Shown: piece after piece, positions 33,860-42,713 of the stretch | How the letters are laid out: every line of letters starts with the position of its first letter | Position numbering within the stretch: position 1 is the first letter of the stretch | Assembly (NCBI GenBank): GCA_902595195.1 | Contig: CACJPC010000002.1 | Location: forward strand, 106,270-167,443 | Direction: 5' to 3' | DNA length: 61,174 nt | Origin: an uncultured Candidatus Actinomarina sp. | GTDB lineage: Bacteria; Actinomycetota; Acidimicrobiia; Actinomarinales; Actinomarinaceae | Made by a program: the position numbers and the translations under genes | The notes under the pieces: generated by a model | Databases searched by the model: none | Seen by the model: the letters and a program-made list of their open reading frames with translations, nothing else | Told to the model about the DNA's origin: nothing

Positions 33860-34212
33860 ATTTATTTATTAGAGAAGATTTTATTTCACACGCAGGATTG
33901 CCGTTGACCTGGAAGGTCGAATGTGATGCGTTAAGTGAGGGTGATTACGAAGCGCTTGCAAAAATAGTAAGCGAAAAAATTAAATTTAAAGATGTAGTTG
34001 GTATTCCTCGTGGAGGTATTCCTTTTGAAAATGCCCTTAAACAGTACGCATCTAATGACGAAAATGATCCGTTGTTAATTTGTGACGATGTATATACAAC
34101 TGGTACATCAATGAGAGAGGTTTATCAAGAGGGTGCAATTGGTATTGTGGTTTTTGCAAGGAATGAGATTACAGACGATTGGATTAAAGCAATTTGGCAA
34201 ATGTCAATCTAA
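33856..34212 (+). CDS. pyrE: Minimal orotate phosphoribosyltransferase-like protein
   Basis: Probable transfer of phosphoribosyl to orotate. It has 118 residues from ATG 33856, against about 200 for ordinary PyrE. The PRPP-binding motif LLICDDVYTTGTSMRE and a phosphate loop VVGIPRGGIPFENAL are present, and KVECDALSEGDYEALA precedes them. It lacks the long flexible catalytic loop and the hood helices of the standard enzyme. ATG 33856 overlaps the pyrD-like stop as ATGA and has AGG upstream; the track start at 33823 is rejected. Position in the pyr operon is the main support for the substrate. It could be another short phosphoribosyltransferase. Confidence 0.7.
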   Translation: MNLFIREDFISHAGLPLTWKVECDALSEGDYEALAKIVSEKIKFKDVVGIPRGGIPFENALKQYASNDENDPLLICDDVYTTGTSMREVYQEGAIGIVVFARNEITDDWIKAIWQMSI

Positions 34213-34643
34213 TCTTCTAATTTATTAATTCTCCTTAAATATCTCTCTTCTTGAATTAATGTAGAACCTAAAAAACTTTCAATAATGTCTAAAACATTTT
34301 CTTCATTCATATTATTTGCACCTAAACATAAAACATTTACATCATTATGTTCAACACTTTGTATTGCAGTCTCTTTATCAACTACATTTGAAGCTCTTAT
34401 TCCTTTAATTTTATTAGCGGCAATTGACATGCCTACACCGCTTCCACAAATCAATACTCCTCTAGAGGATTCATTTTTGAGTACAAAGTCACAAGCTTCT
34501 TTTGCAAAGTCTGGAAAGTCACAACTCTCTTCATTATTAGTTCCAAAATCTTTTATGTTAATTTCTCTTTTAAGGTTGTTAACTATATAATTTTTTAATT
34601 TGTATCCAGCATGGTCAGATGCAATTGCTAAATTTTGAATCAT
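34209..34643 (-). CDS. rpiB: Ribose 5-phosphate isomerase B
   Basis: Interconverts ribose 5-phosphate and ribulose 5-phosphate, feeding the PRPP used by the neighbouring nucleotide genes and linking to transketolase. At 144 residues it has the RpiB/LacAB length. The N-terminal ASDHAGYKLKNYI and the loop GVLICGSGVGMSIAANK with the catalytic cysteine are diagnostic, followed by GIRASNV and NDVNVLCLGA. It overlaps the convergent pyrE-like gene by 4 bases and shares one base with the upstream fumC gene. Confidence 0.96.
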   Translation of the reverse strand: MIQNLAIASDHAGYKLKNYIVNNLKREINIKDFGTNNEESCDFPDFAKEACDFVLKNESSRGVLICGSGVGMSIAANKIKGIRASNVVDKETAIQSVEHNDVNVLCLGANNMNEENVLDIIESFLGSTLIQEERYLRRINKLED

Positions 34644-36010
34644 TAAATTAATTTTTCTATATTTAAAAGCTCATCAATTTCTTCACTTGAGATCAAGTTT
34701 TTTTCAATTAAAACTTCTTTAATGGTTTTGTTTTGTGACATTGCTTCTTTAGCAACTTCAGCAGATTTGTCATAACCAATTACAGGCACAAGAGCAGTGA
34801 CTAAAATTGAATTTTTTTGAATATTTTCATCAAGTTTTTCTGTATTTGCTTCTAAATCATTAATTAATTTTTTTTCAAATACATCGGTACTAGTAGTCAA
34901 AAGCTCAATACTCTCAAGAAGATTGTGTGCCATAACAGGTAACATTGTATTCAATTCAAAGTTTCCATTTGATGAAGAAAAGGTAATTGTATTGTCATTT
35001 CCTATTACTTGTGCAGAAACTTGCATAACCATTTCAGGTATTACAGGATTAACTTTGCCAGGCATAATTGAAGAGCCTGGCTGCAATGCAGGAATAATTA
35101 GCTCATTCAGTCCAGAGACAGGTCCACTACCCATCCACCTAATGTCATTTGCAATTTTAAACATAGATACAGCAAATGCTTTTAAGCAACCTGACAAATG
35201 AACAACTTCTTCTCTAGATCCCTGGCGAGTAAAATGGTTTTCTACTTCTACAAAATTTATACCTAATGATTTTGAAATCTCTTTTGCAACATCTTTACCA
35301 AAATTATCTGGTGCATTGATTCCTGTACCAACTGCTGTGCCACCAATAGCCAATTTACTGGCATTTACAAGTGACAATTTAATATCTTCAAGTCTCTCTG
35401 ATAAAAGTGCTGCATATCCGCTAAATTCTTGTCCAAGGGAAACAGGCGTTGCATCCATTAGATGGGTGCGTCCATTTTTGTATACTTTTTCCCATTTTTT
35501 AGCTTTATCTTCGAGCGATTGAATTAAACTTTCAACTGCTGGAATCAAATTTTGAACGATTTCTGTTACAGCTGCAACATTAGTAGCTGTTGGAATTACA
35601 TCATTTGATGACTGACTCATGTTTACGTGGTCATTTGGATGAATATTTTCACTTAAACTTTCTGAAGCAATTTTTGAAATTATTTCATTAGCATTCATAT
35701 TTGTTGAGGTGCCTGATCCGGTTTGAAATATATCCACAACAAAATCTTTGTCATAATCACCATCAATTACCTGTTGTGCTGCATCAATAATAGAATCTGC
35801 AAAATTCTTATCTAATAATTTATTATTTTGATTTACTTTTGCACAAGCTTTTTTAATCTCACCTAATGCTTTAATAAAGGATCTAGAAAATCTAAGGTTT
35901 GATATTGGGAAATTATCTACTGCTCTTGCAGTAGAAGCTCCGTATTTAGCATCTATTGGAACTTGAAACTCACCCATTGAGTCTTTTTCAGTTCTAAATT
36001 GTTCTGTCAT
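34643..36010 (-). CDS. fumC: Fumarate hydratase class II
   Basis: Iron-independent hydration of fumarate to malate in the citric acid cycle. The 455-residue protein shows TGSGTSTNMNANEI, HPNDHVNMSQSSNDV, GRTHLMDATPVSLGQEF and the superfamily signature GSSIMPGKVNPVIPE. These favour fumarase over aspartase. The ATG is directly adjacent to the stop of the second sufC (TAAATG), so it is read in the sufBD transcript. An oxidation-resistant fumarase downstream of Fe-S assembly genes is a plausible but unproven functional link. Confidence 0.95.
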   Translation of the reverse strand: MTEQFRTEKDSMGEFQVPIDAKYGASTARAVDNFPISNLRFSRSFIKALGEIKKACAKVNQNNKLLDKNFADSIIDAAQQVIDGDYDKDFVVDIFQTGSGTSTNMNANEIISKIASESLSENIHPNDHVNMSQSSNDVIPTATNVAAVTEIVQNLIPAVESLIQSLEDKAKKWEKVYKNGRTHLMDATPVSLGQEFSGYAALLSERLEDIKLSLVNASKLAIGGTAVGTGINAPDNFGKDVAKEISKSLGINFVEVENHFTRQGSREEVVHLSGCLKAFAVSMFKIANDIRWMGSGPVSGLNELIIPALQPGSSIMPGKVNPVIPEMVMQVSAQVIGNDNTITFSSSNGNFELNTMLPVMAHNLLESIELLTTSTDVFEKKLINDLEANTEKLDENIQKNSILVTALVPVIGYDKSAEVAKEAMSQNKTIKEVLIEKNLISSEEIDELLNIEKLI

Positions 36011-36709
36011 TTACTGTTCCTGATATTGAGTGTATCCACCAGAATCGACTTCTTCAATAAGTTCTTTAGATCCTGATTTTACGACATTCCCTTTTACTAC
36101 AATATGAACCCTATCAACATCTAGGTATCTTAAAATTCTTGAGTAATGTGTGACTAATAGATAAGAGGTTTCATCATCTCTGTTTTCATTAATTAAATTA
36201 GCTACTGTCTTAATAGCATCGATATCTAAACCGGAATCAATTTCATCTAATAAAGCTAGTTTTGGTTTTTTTAATGCTAGCTGAAAGAGTTCAGAACGTT
36301 TTTTTTCTCCACCTGACAAATCAACATTGACTTCTCTGTCTAAAAACTTTTCAACGTTAAATTTCTTAGCAACAGAAACTATTTCATCTTCGTTCAATCC
36401 CTCTGTTGAAGCCATAACAAACTCCATTAAAGATACCCCAGGAAGCCCAACGGGATATTGATAGGATTGAAATATTCCATCATCTGATCTTTCAAACTGA
36501 GGTTTTCCTAATATTTCATTGCCATTCAGTGTTGCCTCACCATTAGCTTCAAAATCTGGGTTGCCCATTAAAACATGGCATAAAGTGGATTTACCTGAAC
36601 CATTCGGCCCCATAACTGCGTGAAGCTCTCCTTTACCAATTTCTAAATCCACTCCATTCAAGATTTTTACATCACCAATGTTTGCATATAAATTAGTAAC
36701 CTTAAGCAT
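36011..36709 (-). CDS. sufC: SufC paralogue (divergent second copy)
   Basis: ABC ATPase of the Fe-S scaffold family, 232 residues, encoded directly after sufB, sufD and a Rieske protein. Walker A is GPNGSGKSTLCHV, the signature VDLSGGEKKRSELFQ, Walker B LALLDEIDSGLDIDA and the switch VTHYSRILRYL. Compared with the copy at 18347 it replaces GFSGGERKRNEILQ by DLSGGEKKRSELFQ, has a shorter helical region, and ends ELIEEVDSGGYTQYQEQ instead of the typical EKEGYESYL. All ATPase motifs are intact. It overlaps the Rieske gene by 8 bases and abuts fumC. It may be the true partner of this SufBD or may form a mixed dimer with the other SufC. Confidence 0.9.
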   Translation of the reverse strand: MLKVTNLYANIGDVKILNGVDLEIGKGELHAVMGPNGSGKSTLCHVLMGNPDFEANGEATLNGNEILGKPQFERSDDGIFQSYQYPVGLPGVSLMEFVMASTEGLNEDEIVSVAKKFNVEKFLDREVNVDLSGGEKKRSELFQLALKKPKLALLDEIDSGLDIDAIKTVANLINENRDDETSYLLVTHYSRILRYLDVDRVHIVVKGNVVKSGSKELIEEVDSGGYTQYQEQ

Positions 36710-37016
36710 CTGAATTTTCCTTAATTACTAGAGAGTCTCCTTCAATCTCAGTTGTAAAAACAGTGACTGGTTTTGTAGCTGGTAGCGTTAAGGCTTCACC
36801 AGTTTTCAAATCAAACTCTGCACCATGAAGAGGACACTCTACTTTGCAATCATAAACCTCTCCATCAGCAAGATCTGCTTCAGAATGAGAGCACATGTTT
36901 TGAATAGCGTAATAATCATCATCTACTTTGAATACGGCTACTGTAGTTCCATTTATATCTATTTTTGCAACAGACGTATTTTCAAATTCTGAAAGCTTAA
37001 TTGTATTCACGTTCAC
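36702..37016 (-). CDS. Rieske-type [2Fe-2S] ferredoxin in the suf operon
   Basis: A small soluble electron-transfer protein of 104 residues. The Rieske cluster ligands are CSH in MCSHSEADLADG and CPLH in ECPLHGAEFDL, with the family's TGEALTLPA turn after them. Related proteins in dioxygenase systems donate electrons. Here it lies between sufD and sufC with 4- and 8-base overlaps, a placement known from actinobacterial suf operons, so a role as electron donor or carrier in Fe-S assembly is likely but not shown. Confidence 0.92.
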   Translation of the reverse strand: MNVNTIKLSEFENTSVAKIDINGTTVAVFKVDDDYYAIQNMCSHSEADLADGEVYDCKVECPLHGAEFDLKTGEALTLPATKPVTVFTTEIEGDSLVIKENSDA

Positions 37017-38170
37017 TTTGCTCTTTCCAGTACATTTATATATTTTTGCATAATTTCTTCAGATACTTTATCAGAGATAGTTTCCCAGCCATCTTCACTG
37101 ATAACTTCATTAAAAAATCCTTTGATTAATAATTTTTCTGCTGAAGTTTTATCAATACCTCTAGACATAACATAATGGTATAAGTTTTCTTCAATAGGTC
37201 CGACAGATGATCCATGCCCACATATAACATCATCACATAGAATTTCCAGATTAGGAACCGACTGAGCACTTGCGGTTTCTGATAGTAATATATTTCTATT
37301 TTCCTGGTGAGATTCTGTTTTTTCAGCACCCTCTGCTATGTGTATTGTTCCTGTAAAAACAGATCTACTTTCATCACCTAGAACTCCCTTGGTTAACATA
37401 TTTGATGTAGTTCTTTTTGCTATATGATTTACAAAAACTCTATTGTCGTGAACTTGAGCTTTCTCTCCAAAATAAACACCGTCTATATTGAATCCTGCTC
37501 CGTCTCCTATTAAGTCGACATCTATCCTATTTCTAGAAAATGAACCACCAGTACTTACAGTATGTATATTGAAAAACCCATCTTTTTCAACCCTTGCAAA
37601 AATCGAATTTATAATATCTATCTCTTTTGGAGTGTCAGCATCAATAATCAATTCCAAATTAGAGTTACTATTTGTTAAAACTTCAATAATTGAATAAACA
37701 TCCGCATTTAAAGAATCTCCGAACTTTATAGATAATTTTGCTGTGACATTATTTTCAACATTTATTCCAATATAGGGAGTTGATAAACCTGTATTTTGTA
37801 GATTGAGTGCAACAAATTCTTGGTTATTTTCTTTAAAGTCAATAATTATTCCACCATTACACTTTTGATATTGTTGCGCCAAAAATCTATCAACAGGTCT
37901 TAAAGCATAATTAGTAATCAATGGCTCAGAAACATCATTCAGATCAGTAACACTAAAAGTCTCATTGTCTTTACAGATAAACTCATTTGAATTAAATACA
38001 ATGTCAAAATCTGTGTTTTCAACTAAATCATTGTTTTCTTCTTCAACTTTGAAATTATTTATTGATTCAGATATGTTTGTGTATTTCCAATCTTCATCTT
38101 TTGTTGATATTTCTTTCAATGAGTCGTAAGGCTCTGAAATTAATTTTTTTGAAAACACTTTATTATTCAA
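37013..38170 (-). CDS. sufD: SufD scaffold protein
   Basis: Part of the SufBCD complex on which clusters are assembled. The 385-residue protein has the diverged N-terminal region and the C-terminal beta-helix core typical of SufD, ending in CGHGSSVGPIEENLYHYVMS and RGIDKTSAEKLLIKGFFNEV. The conserved histidine of the SufB-SufD interface is probably the one in CGHGSS. It starts 14 bases after sufB and overlaps the Rieske gene by 4 bases. Confidence 0.93.
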   Translation of the reverse strand: MNNKVFSKKLISEPYDSLKEISTKDEDWKYTNISESINNFKVEEENNDLVENTDFDIVFNSNEFICKDNETFSVTDLNDVSEPLITNYALRPVDRFLAQQYQKCNGGIIIDFKENNQEFVALNLQNTGLSTPYIGINVENNVTAKLSIKFGDSLNADVYSIIEVLTNSNSNLELIIDADTPKEIDIINSIFARVEKDGFFNIHTVSTGGSFSRNRIDVDLIGDGAGFNIDGVYFGEKAQVHDNRVFVNHIAKRTTSNMLTKGVLGDESRSVFTGTIHIAEGAEKTESHQENRNILLSETASAQSVPNLEILCDDVICGHGSSVGPIEENLYHYVMSRGIDKTSAEKLLIKGFFNEVISEDGWETISDKVSEEIMQKYINVLERAK

Positions 38171-38183
38171 TTTTTATGAAACC

Positions 38184-39593
38184 TTAACCTATTGCGCCAG
38201 CTTCTATCATATTAAGTTCTATAAGCTTGTTGAACTCCATTGCATATTCCATAGGCAAGGTTTTGGTAAACTCTTCAACAAAGCCAGCAACAACCATAGA
38301 TGTTGCTTCAGCTTCAGAGAGACCTCTACTCATCAAATAAAATAACTGATCCTCGCCAACTTTTGAAACAGTAGCCTCATGACCAATCTCGGCAGTAGAT
38401 TCTTCAATCTCCATATAAGGATATGTATCGGATCTTGATTTATCATCTAAAATTAACGCATCACATCTTACGAAACTTTTAGCAGTTTCAGACCCATCTT
38501 CTACTCTTACCAAACCTCTGTAAGCACCTCTTCCTCCACCTTTTGAAATAGATTTTGATGTAATTAGTGAAGTAGTGTCTGGAGCCAAATGTACCATCTT
38601 TGCTCCAGTATCTTGATGTTGTCCAGAATTAGCAAAAGCAACAGATAGCACTTCTCCATGAGCACCAGGCTCCATTAGGTAAACTGAAGGATACTTCACA
38701 GTTAATGAAGAACCAATGTTGGCATCAATCCACTCCATTGTTGCATTTGCAAATGCTTGAGCTCGTTTAGTAACTAAATTAAATACATCGTTTGACCAGT
38801 TTTGAATAGTTGTATATCTACATGTTCCAGAAGGTTTTACAATAATTTCAACAACTGCTGAATGTAAAGCATCAGTAGTGTATACAGGAGCAGAACATCC
38901 TTCTATATAGTGTACAGAAGCTCCCTCATCAACAATTATTAGTGTTCTTTCGAACTGACCCATGTTTTCAGCATTAATTCTGAAATAAGCCTGAAGAGGA
39001 TCTTCAATATGTACGCCTTTTGGTACATAAATAAATGATCCTCCTGACCAAACTGCTGAGTTAAGTGCAGCAAATTTATTGTCACCGGGAGGTATTACCG
39101 TTCCAAAATATTCCTGTACAAGCTCTGGATACTCTCTAACAGCAGTGTCCATATCACAAAAAATTACTCCTAATTTTTCAAGATCTTCTCTATTTCTGTG
39201 ATAAACAACTTCACTTTCGTATTGTGCAGTAACGCCAGCAAGATAACTTCTCTCAGCTTCGGGAATGCCAAGTTTTTCATAAGTTTCTTTAATCTCATCA
39301 GGAACCATGTCCCAAGAGTCAGCCTGTTCTTCAGTTGGCTTGATGTAGTAATAAATATCGTCAAAGTTTAAAGAGTCTAATTTTTCTTTAGCTACCCACT
39401 CAGGCATTGGCTTATCTAAAAACCTTTTATATGCTTTCAATCTAAAATCAAGCATCCACTCTGGTTCTTCTTTAATTTCTGACATCTTTCTAATGATGTC
39501 CTCATTAAGACCTTTTTCAGGTTTAAAAACATTTTTCTCAGGGTCAGACCACCCAAGCGAGTATTTTCCTAAATCTATATCAACATTTGCCAT
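38184..39593 (-). CDS. sufB: SufB scaffold protein
   Basis: Main scaffold of Suf Fe-S assembly, accepting sulfur from SufE and binding SufC and SufD. It is 469 residues from ATG 39593. Recognisable parts are [40 protein letters not shown], the core [20 protein letters not shown] and the end [18 protein letters not shown]. The start is set by TACAAT six bases upstream on the minus strand; the track's start eleven codons earlier would lie before the transcription start. It heads the operon sufB-sufD-Rieske-sufC-fumC-rpiB. No SufR-type regulator is seen. Confidence 0.95.
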   Translation of the reverse strand: MANVDIDLGKYSLGWSDPEKNVFKPEKGLNEDIIRKMSEIKEEPEWMLDFRLKAYKRFLDKPMPEWVAKEKLDSLNFDDIYYYIKPTEEQADSWDMVPDEIKETYEKLGIPEAERSYLAGVTAQYESEVVYHRNREDLEKLGVIFCDMDTAVREYPELVQEYFGTVIPPGDNKFAALNSAVWSGGSFIYVPKGVHIEDPLQAYFRINAENMGQFERTLIIVDEGASVHYIEGCSAPVYTTDALHSAVVEIIVKPSGTCRYTTIQNWSNDVFNLVTKRAQAFANATMEWIDANIGSSLTVKYPSVYLMEPGAHGEVLSVAFANSGQHQDTGAKMVHLAPDTTSLITSKSISKGGGRGAYRGLVRVEDGSETAKSFVRCDALILDDKSRSDTYPYMEIEESTAEIGHEATVSKVGEDQLFYLMSRGLSEAEATSMVVAGFVEEFTKTLPMEYAMEFNKLIELNMIEAGAIG

Positions 39594-39599
39594 ACTTTT

Positions 39600-39605
39600 A
39601 TTGTA
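39600..39605 (-). promoter_or_regulatory. Leaderless-type -10 box for sufB
   Basis: TACAAT on the minus strand, AAAAGT, then ATG at 39593. This is the same sequence and spacing as at 15888 and 18277 and fixes the sufB start. Confidence 0.65.
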
Positions 39606-39661
39606 ATAATGTGCTGGTTCAATCATAAAAAGTATTGATTTAATTTATTTCCTTAAGTAGT

Positions 39662-39667
39662 TATTAT
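39662..39667 (+). promoter_or_regulatory. Leaderless-type -10 box (TATTAT)
   Basis: TATTAT, seven bases, ATG at 39675. It is divergent from the sufB promoter 56 bases away; the short shared region could couple the two genes. Confidence 0.5.
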
Positions 39668-39674
39668 TTTTTAT

Positions 39675-40109
39675 ATGCCAGCAATTTTTATAAATCCCAA
39701 TACTGAAGAACACATAAATTTATTGAATCGTCTAAAAGAACAGAACCAAGATTTAAGAGTTTTTATATCAGACAAAATTGAAAAAGAGTTTATAGAAAAA
39801 TTACCTGGAAAAAAAGCAATAGGCGATATTTACGATGATTCACATATATACACAGCCTCTGAAGGAGCATTTTGTGGAATATTTTACGAAGGCTCAGAAA
39901 ATTCTTTAAGAGAAGTGTTTATAAAGTCAATTAAACAGTCATCATTAAAAAGAATTTTATGGATATCTAATCAGAAAGAATTGGATGAAATCACAGAATT
40001 AAACAACTTAACTTATATTTTTTGTAACAAAGATTCAAATTATGAAGATACTGTTTTGGAATTAGAAGAGATTGATGAAGTAAGTGATAAATTTATCGAT
40101 TTATCCTAA
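39675..40109 (+). CDS. Protein of unknown function next to sufB
   Basis: A 144-residue soluble acidic protein that I do not recognise. It shows alternating strands and helices in the style of a small Rossmann-like domain: AIFINPNTEEHINLLNRL, then LRVFISDKIEKEF, then IYTASEGAFCGIFYEGSE, then KRILWISNQKELDEI. No nucleotide-binding glycine motif or catalytic signature stands out. It has its own -10 box and is divergent from sufB, with the methyltransferase 48 bases downstream. Related NAD(P)-binding-like fragments are a possibility only. Confidence 0.7.
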   Translation: MPAIFINPNTEEHINLLNRLKEQNQDLRVFISDKIEKEFIEKLPGKKAIGDIYDDSHIYTASEGAFCGIFYEGSENSLREVFIKSIKQSSLKRILWISNQKELDEITELNNLTYIFCNKDSNYEDTVLELEEIDEVSDKFIDLS

Positions 40110-40145
40110 AAAAATTTGAACTTAGATTACTAGATTGTAAAGTTG

Positions 40146-40151
40146 TAAAAT
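40146..40151 (+). promoter_or_regulatory. Leaderless-type -10 box for the DNA methyltransferase
   Basis: TAAAAT, TCTCTT, then ATG at 40158. Six-base spacing, no Shine-Dalgarno sequence. Confidence 0.6.
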
Positions 40152-40157
40152 TCTCTT

Positions 40158-40997
40158 ATGAAGAAAAATTCATTTTTTAAATCTGGTTCAGGAGCTCGAA
40201 AAGCATTTGTTTCTAACTTCCAAGATAAAACAGAATTAAAAGAATTCACAGATGCAAACAATAAATCAAAAATAGTAGATGAAATTTTTCACAAAAGCTC
40301 TGAAAATATGGAGGAGCTTGAAAATAATTCTGTTAGCCTCACAGTCACATCCCCGCCTTACAACATTGGTAAGGATAGCGACCTAGATTTAACTGATGAT
40401 GAGTACTGGTCAATGATGGAAAATATTTTTAAAGAAACATATAGAGTCACTGAATCCGGGGGGAGACTTGTTGTAAATGTTGCTAATTTAGGCAGGAAAC
40501 CTTATATTCCTTTTTCAAAATACTTCACAGAGCTTTTAATTGAGACTGGTTTTATTATGCGTGGTGAAATCATATGGCAAAAGTCCAAAGGAGCTAATGC
40601 AAATTTTGCCTGGGGTAGCTGGTTATCGGCATCCAACCCAGTTATTAGAGATATTCACGAGTATTGTTTAGTATTTTCAAAAGATTCACTTAAAAAATCT
40701 ACTCAAGGTGAATCTTCTCTTGAAAAAGAAGAGTTTATGGAATCCACACTTTCTATATGGAATATAAATCCAGCGAGAGCGAAGAAAATAGGCCATCCTG
40801 CTCCATTTCCATTAGAACTGCCACAAAAATTCATAAATCTTTACACATACAAAAATGATTTAATTCTTGATCCTTTCCTAGGAAGTGGAACAACGGCTAT
40901 AGCAGCAAAATTATTGCAGCGAAATTTTGTTGGTTATGAAATTGAAGAAGAGTACATCGAAATAGCTAAAAATAGATTAAAAAAAGAAGTTAATTAA
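40158..40997 (+). CDS. Orphan site-specific DNA methyltransferase (beta-class, SPPY type)
   Basis: Methylates an exocyclic amino group of cytosine or adenine in DNA using S-adenosylmethionine. The 279-residue protein has the catalytic motif IV TSPPYNIG at 64-71 before the AdoMet motif I LDPFLGSGTTAIAA at 237-250, an order typical of the beta class. SPPY is commonest in N4-cytosine enzymes but also found in adenine enzymes. A conserved HPAPFPLELP stretch precedes motif I. No restriction endonuclease or specificity subunit is nearby, so a regulatory or replication-linked role is more likely than restriction. The 3' end overlaps the convergent ABC exporter by 8 bases. Confidence 0.9.
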   Translation: MKKNSFFKSGSGARKAFVSNFQDKTELKEFTDANNKSKIVDEIFHKSSENMEELENNSVSLTVTSPPYNIGKDSDLDLTDDEYWSMMENIFKETYRVTESGGRLVVNVANLGRKPYIPFSKYFTELLIETGFIMRGEIIWQKSKGANANFAWGSWLSASNPVIRDIHEYCLVFSKDSLKKSTQGESSLEKEEFMESTLSIWNINPARAKKIGHPAPFPLELPQKFINLYTYKNDLILDPFLGSGTTAIAAKLLQRNFVGYEIEEEYIEIAKNRLKKEVN

Positions 40998-42711
40998 CTA
41001 AATTCCAAGCTGAAAATAGTTGTTGATAAATTTCATTATTTGCAAGTAAAGTTTCATGATTATCAAAACCAACTAATTTACCTTCACTCATTACAAGTAT
41101 CTTTTCTGCATTTAAAATAGTTTCAAGTCTATGAGCAATAACAACAGATGTTTGATAATCAAGTAATGTATCAGTTGCGTCAAGAATGGAACTTTCAGAT
41201 TCAATATCTAAGTTAGCTGTAGCCTCATCGAATACAATAATTTGTCTTTTAGCAAGCACTGCTCTAAGTAAAGCAATAAACTGCCTCTCTCCTGCTGAAA
41301 CATTTGCTCCTCTTTCTCCTACGTCTTGTTCTAGTCCATCTTCATATCTTTCAAACCAATCAATCAAGCCAATATTTTCTAACTCACTTTTTAAATCTAT
41401 TTTTTCAGGATTAGAATAAATTAAATTATCTCGAATTGAACCTCTAAATAGAAAGCTTTCCTGAGGAACGTAGGCAATATTTTTCCTTGCCCATTTTTGT
41501 GATATGTCTTTTGAAGATTCACCATAAAACTTTACATCCCCTTTATTTGGAAGATAAAATCTTAAAATTAATTTTGCAATAGTGCTTTTTCCAGCTCCAG
41601 TTTCTCCAACAATAGCGATTTTTTCTCCTCTATCGATTGAGAAAGAAACATCGTGAAGTACAGTTTCCCTACCATACGAAAATACGACATTTTCGAATTT
41701 AATTACATTATTTGAATCTACTTCTGGCGAAAGAGTTCCTGTTTTACTTAATACAGGTTCTTCATCTAAAATTGAAAAAACTTTCTTCATTGAAGACCCT
41801 GCAGACCTTAAAAGATCATAATTAAAAGAAAGTTGAATTAGAGGATCGAAAAAATAATTTAGATAAAACAGTAATGCAACTAGTTCACCAACTGTTAATG
41901 TACCCTGCTCAATTCTTGCAGCTGCAAACCAAATAACTACCGCAATTGAAGTGACTCTTGTAATCTCCAAAAAAGGAAAATATATTGCAATGTTTTTGGC
42001 TGACTGCATGTTTGCTTTTAGATGCTCATTATTTACTTCTTTAAACCTTTTTAATTGCTTGGATTCATCTGAGTAAGCTTGAATAATTCTTACCCCTGAT
42101 ATTCCCTCTTGAAGAGATGATAAGACTTGTCCTATCCATTCCCTCACTGACCAGTATGTTTTATCGGCATGGTTTCTAAATATTTTGGTTGCAATTCCAA
42201 GTAACGGAAGAATCAAAAAAGACAATAACGAAAGCTGTACATCTACCAAAAATACAGCAATTGTAGCACCAAATATGGTGAGTAAAGAAGTCAAAATACT
42301 ACTAGCTCCTTCTCTTGCAAATTCATTCAAGCTTTGCATGTCAGAAGTCATTCTTGCTACCAGTACTCCTGTTTTATTTTTTTCAAAATAATTAATATCT
42401 AAAGATGACATATGTCTAAATAATTTTTCTCTTATGCTTTTCACATAAGACTCACCAACAAGACCAATAGAAAGAAGTGCTTTACTTGTCACAAAATACA
42501 ACACAACCAGAGTTAAGAAATAAAAGAGGCACTGAATGAGTAAGTACTGATAGTCATACTGCATTACACCATTGTCAATTCCTCTAGATATTAATTGCGG
42601 ACCAATCATCCTCAGCCCAGTTCCAACCATTGCAATCATTGAAGCAAAGAAAAAGGGCCTATGAACTTCTGGTACTAGTTTGAATGATCTTAAGAAAGTG
42701 TTGTCTTTCAT
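40990..42711 (-). CDS. Heterodimeric ABC exporter, catalytically complete half
   Basis: Membrane-spanning ABC exporter half of 573 residues: six N-terminal membrane helices and a C-terminal nucleotide-binding domain. Walker A is GETGAGKSTIAKL and Walker B IIVFDEATANLD with the catalytic glutamate. The switch histidine is in VIAHRLETI. Its own signature motif is altered to NVSAGERQ. The gene begins 2 bases after the partner half, so the two form one exporter of the type known from TM287/288 and mycobacterial Rv1272c-Rv1273c pairs. The cargo (lipid, drug or peptide) is unknown. Confidence 0.92.
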   Translation of the reverse strand: MKDNTFLRSFKLVPEVHRPFFFASMIAMVGTGLRMIGPQLISRGIDNGVMQYDYQYLLIQCLFYFLTLVVLYFVTSKALLSIGLVGESYVKSIREKLFRHMSSLDINYFEKNKTGVLVARMTSDMQSLNEFAREGASSILTSLLTIFGATIAVFLVDVQLSLLSFLILPLLGIATKIFRNHADKTYWSVREWIGQVLSSLQEGISGVRIIQAYSDESKQLKRFKEVNNEHLKANMQSAKNIAIYFPFLEITRVTSIAVVIWFAAARIEQGTLTVGELVALLFYLNYFFDPLIQLSFNYDLLRSAGSSMKKVFSILDEEPVLSKTGTLSPEVDSNNVIKFENVVFSYGRETVLHDVSFSIDRGEKIAIVGETGAGKSTIAKLILRFYLPNKGDVKFYGESSKDISQKWARKNIAYVPQESFLFRGSIRDNLIYSNPEKIDLKSELENIGLIDWFERYEDGLEQDVGERGANVSAGERQFIALLRAVLAKRQIIVFDEATANLDIESESSILDATDTLLDYQTSVVIAHRLETILNAEKILVMSEGKLVGFDNHETLLANNEIYQQLFSAWNLVN

Positions 42712-42713
42712 AT

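Noticed and set aside
39594-39626. N-terminal extension of sufB (start at 39626)
   Set aside because: It would begin upstream of the -10 box and adds residues not typical of SufB.
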